A DNA stretch of 64,000 nt from Palsa-504 sp963844625. GTDB taxonomy: Bacteria > Actinomycetota > Actinomycetes > Streptosporangiales > Streptosporangiaceae. Both the position numbers and the translations under genes were made by a program. Each line of letters begins with the position of its first letter. Position 1 is the first letter of the stretch. Positions 63,339 through 64,000 of this stretch are shown here, piece after piece. Under the pieces are notes generated by a model. The model saw only the letters and a program-made list of their open reading frames with translations, made no database searches and was not told the DNA's origin. Location of the stretch: assembly GCA_963844625.1 (NCBI GenBank), contig CAWJPF010000010.1, positions 62,001-126,000 of the forward strand, read 5' to 3'.

Positions 63339-64000
63339 ATGAAGATCGCCCTAGTTGCCCAGAACGCGACGCCGCTGCACCCCCGCACGGGCTCAGGCCC
63401 GGACAGCGATGACATCGGCCTGAGCGAGCTGACCCGCAAGCTCGCCGCGCAGGGTCACCAGGTGACCGTTTACGCCCAGAAGAACGACCCCAGCCTGCCG
63501 GACCAGGCCGAACTGCACGTGGGTGTCCGGATCGAGTACATCGACGCCGGACCCGCCCGGGCCGGCGAGCAGGACGACGCCGACCTCCTCGAGCGGATGC
63601 CCGCCTTCAGCGGCCTGCTGCGGAGCCGCTGGCACGCTGACCGCCCGGATATCGTGCACGCGCTGCGCTGGACGAGTGGCCTGGCCGCGCTGGCCGCTGC
63701 CCGCGATCTCGGCATACCGGTCGTGCAGGAGTTCAGCTCGCTCGGGGTCACCGAGCGCCGGGCCACGAGCCGACGTGGCGGTGTTAAGGCCGACGGCGCC
63801 AACGCGGCGCGGATCAGGCTCGAGCCCGCGATCGGCCGCAGCGCCACCGCGGTCGTCGCGACGAACTCGGCCGAGGTAGCCAACCTGACTCACCTGGGCG
63901 TGCGCCGGTCCGCGATCCGGATGGTGCCCTGGGGCGTCGACACCGACCTGTTCACCCCCGAGGGCCCGGCGGCCAAGCGGAACGGCCGCCCGCGGCTGCT
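63339..64000 (+). CDS. Glycosyltransferase, GT4 family, N-terminal part (runs off window)
   Basis: From the ATG at 63339, open for 220 codons to the window edge. It begins MKIALVAQNATPLHPRTGSG, a GT-B N-terminal strand, with LSELTRKLAAQGHQVTVYAQ and DIVHALRWTSGLAALAAARDLGIPVVQEFSSLG, and reaches RMVPWGVDTDLFTPEG, the start of the second Rossmann domain. This is the layout of MshA-like and other GT4 enzymes, which transfer an activated sugar to a small acceptor. The acceptor cannot be told. The C-terminal nucleotide-sugar-binding part lies beyond the window. Confidence 0.85.
   Translation, partial: MKIALVAQNATPLHPRTGSGPDSDDIGLSELTRKLAAQGHQVTVYAQKNDPSLPDQAELHVGVRIEYIDAGPARAGEQDDADLLERMPAFSGLLRSRWHADRPDIVHALRWTSGLAALAAARDLGIPVVQEFSSLGVTERRATSRRGGVKADGANAARIRLEPAIGRSATAVVATNSAEVANLTHLGVRRSAIRMVPWGVDTDLFTPEGPAAKRNGRPRL

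Noticed and set aside
1..64000. CRISPR array or intact insertion sequence
   Set aside because: No regular 25-40 bp repeats with spacers and no transposase with terminal inverted repeats were seen on either strand.

Overview
This 64 kb window is high-GC DNA from a filamentous-type actinomycete. The supporting marks are a SARP-type regulator, a class F sortase, a mycothiol-dependent-isomerase-family protein, an LLM/F420-type oxidoreductase, a GTP-type PEP carboxykinase, and a tandem MnhE-F-G-like antiporter operon. At least ten genes also carry a -10 box (TANNNT or close) 6-7 nt before an ATG/GTG, the leaderless arrangement common in Actinomycetota. A Streptosporangiales-like source is my best guess, but no rRNA or housekeeping marker is present to fix it. 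I see no CRISPR array, no tRNA or rRNA gene and no intact insertion sequence.

Layout. 0-4 kb: a truncated SARP regulator, a PHP-domain phosphoesterase, and one reading frame that encodes two complete LacI regulators with an operator palindrome buried in the linker. 4-9 kb: small regulator, DinB-like protein, a divergent class F sortase and putative sorted lipoprotein, PhyH dioxygenase, MpaB/DUF2236 oxygenase, and an unknown protein. 9-13 kb: a clostridial-type glutamyl-tRNA synthetase, an MFS exporter and a Cys-rich small protein. 13-16 kb: GntR regulator divergent from an FAD amine oxidase plus homocysteine methyltransferase pair that probably processes an N-methylated compound. 16-22 kb: OsmC, MetX-like acyltransferase/hydrolase, orphan histidine kinase, MMPL transporter, beta-carbonic anhydrase.

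22-32 kb: an aryl-CoA module (PaaX regulator, RidA, monooxygenase-reductase fusion, aryl-CoA ligase, crotonase) that fits 2-aminobenzoate or salicylate breakdown through CoA thioesters. PEP carboxykinase, preceded by two DasR-like sites, and arginine deiminase are interspersed. 32-36 kb: a chimeric gene fragment, aquaporin, methyltransferase and a channel-like membrane protein. 35.4-44.9 kb: a tightly coupled minus-strand operon (acyl-CoA dehydrogenase, carboxylase beta, acyl-CoA synthetase, MaoC hydratase, CitE-like lyase, biotin carboxylase/carrier, frameshifted LLM oxidoreductase) under a divergent TetR. Its gene content matches the leucine/isovaleryl-CoA degradation locus of mycobacteria.

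44.9-51 kb: gene remnants (an ECF-sigma tail and a TetR repressor) beside an intact operator and its presumed target, a tautomerase; then a DsbA-like protein, PAP2 and DUF998 membrane proteins, a TPR protein, an unusual intergenic region with four DnaA-box-like sequences and a probable structured RNA, and a SnoaL-type ECF sigma factor. 51-56 kb: a second MFS exporter translationally coupled to a 23-codon gene fragment, a PLP enzyme, an SMP-30-like protein, a membrane lipoprotein and a second PhyH protein. 56.8-61.1 kb: a seven-gene Mrp/Mnh cation antiporter operon in the order E-F-G-B'-B-C-D, without a full-length MnhA. 61.8-64 kb: a small membrane protein, an RsbW-like kinase and STAS anti-anti-sigma pair, and a glycosyltransferase (cut by the window edge) behind a leader with several hairpins.
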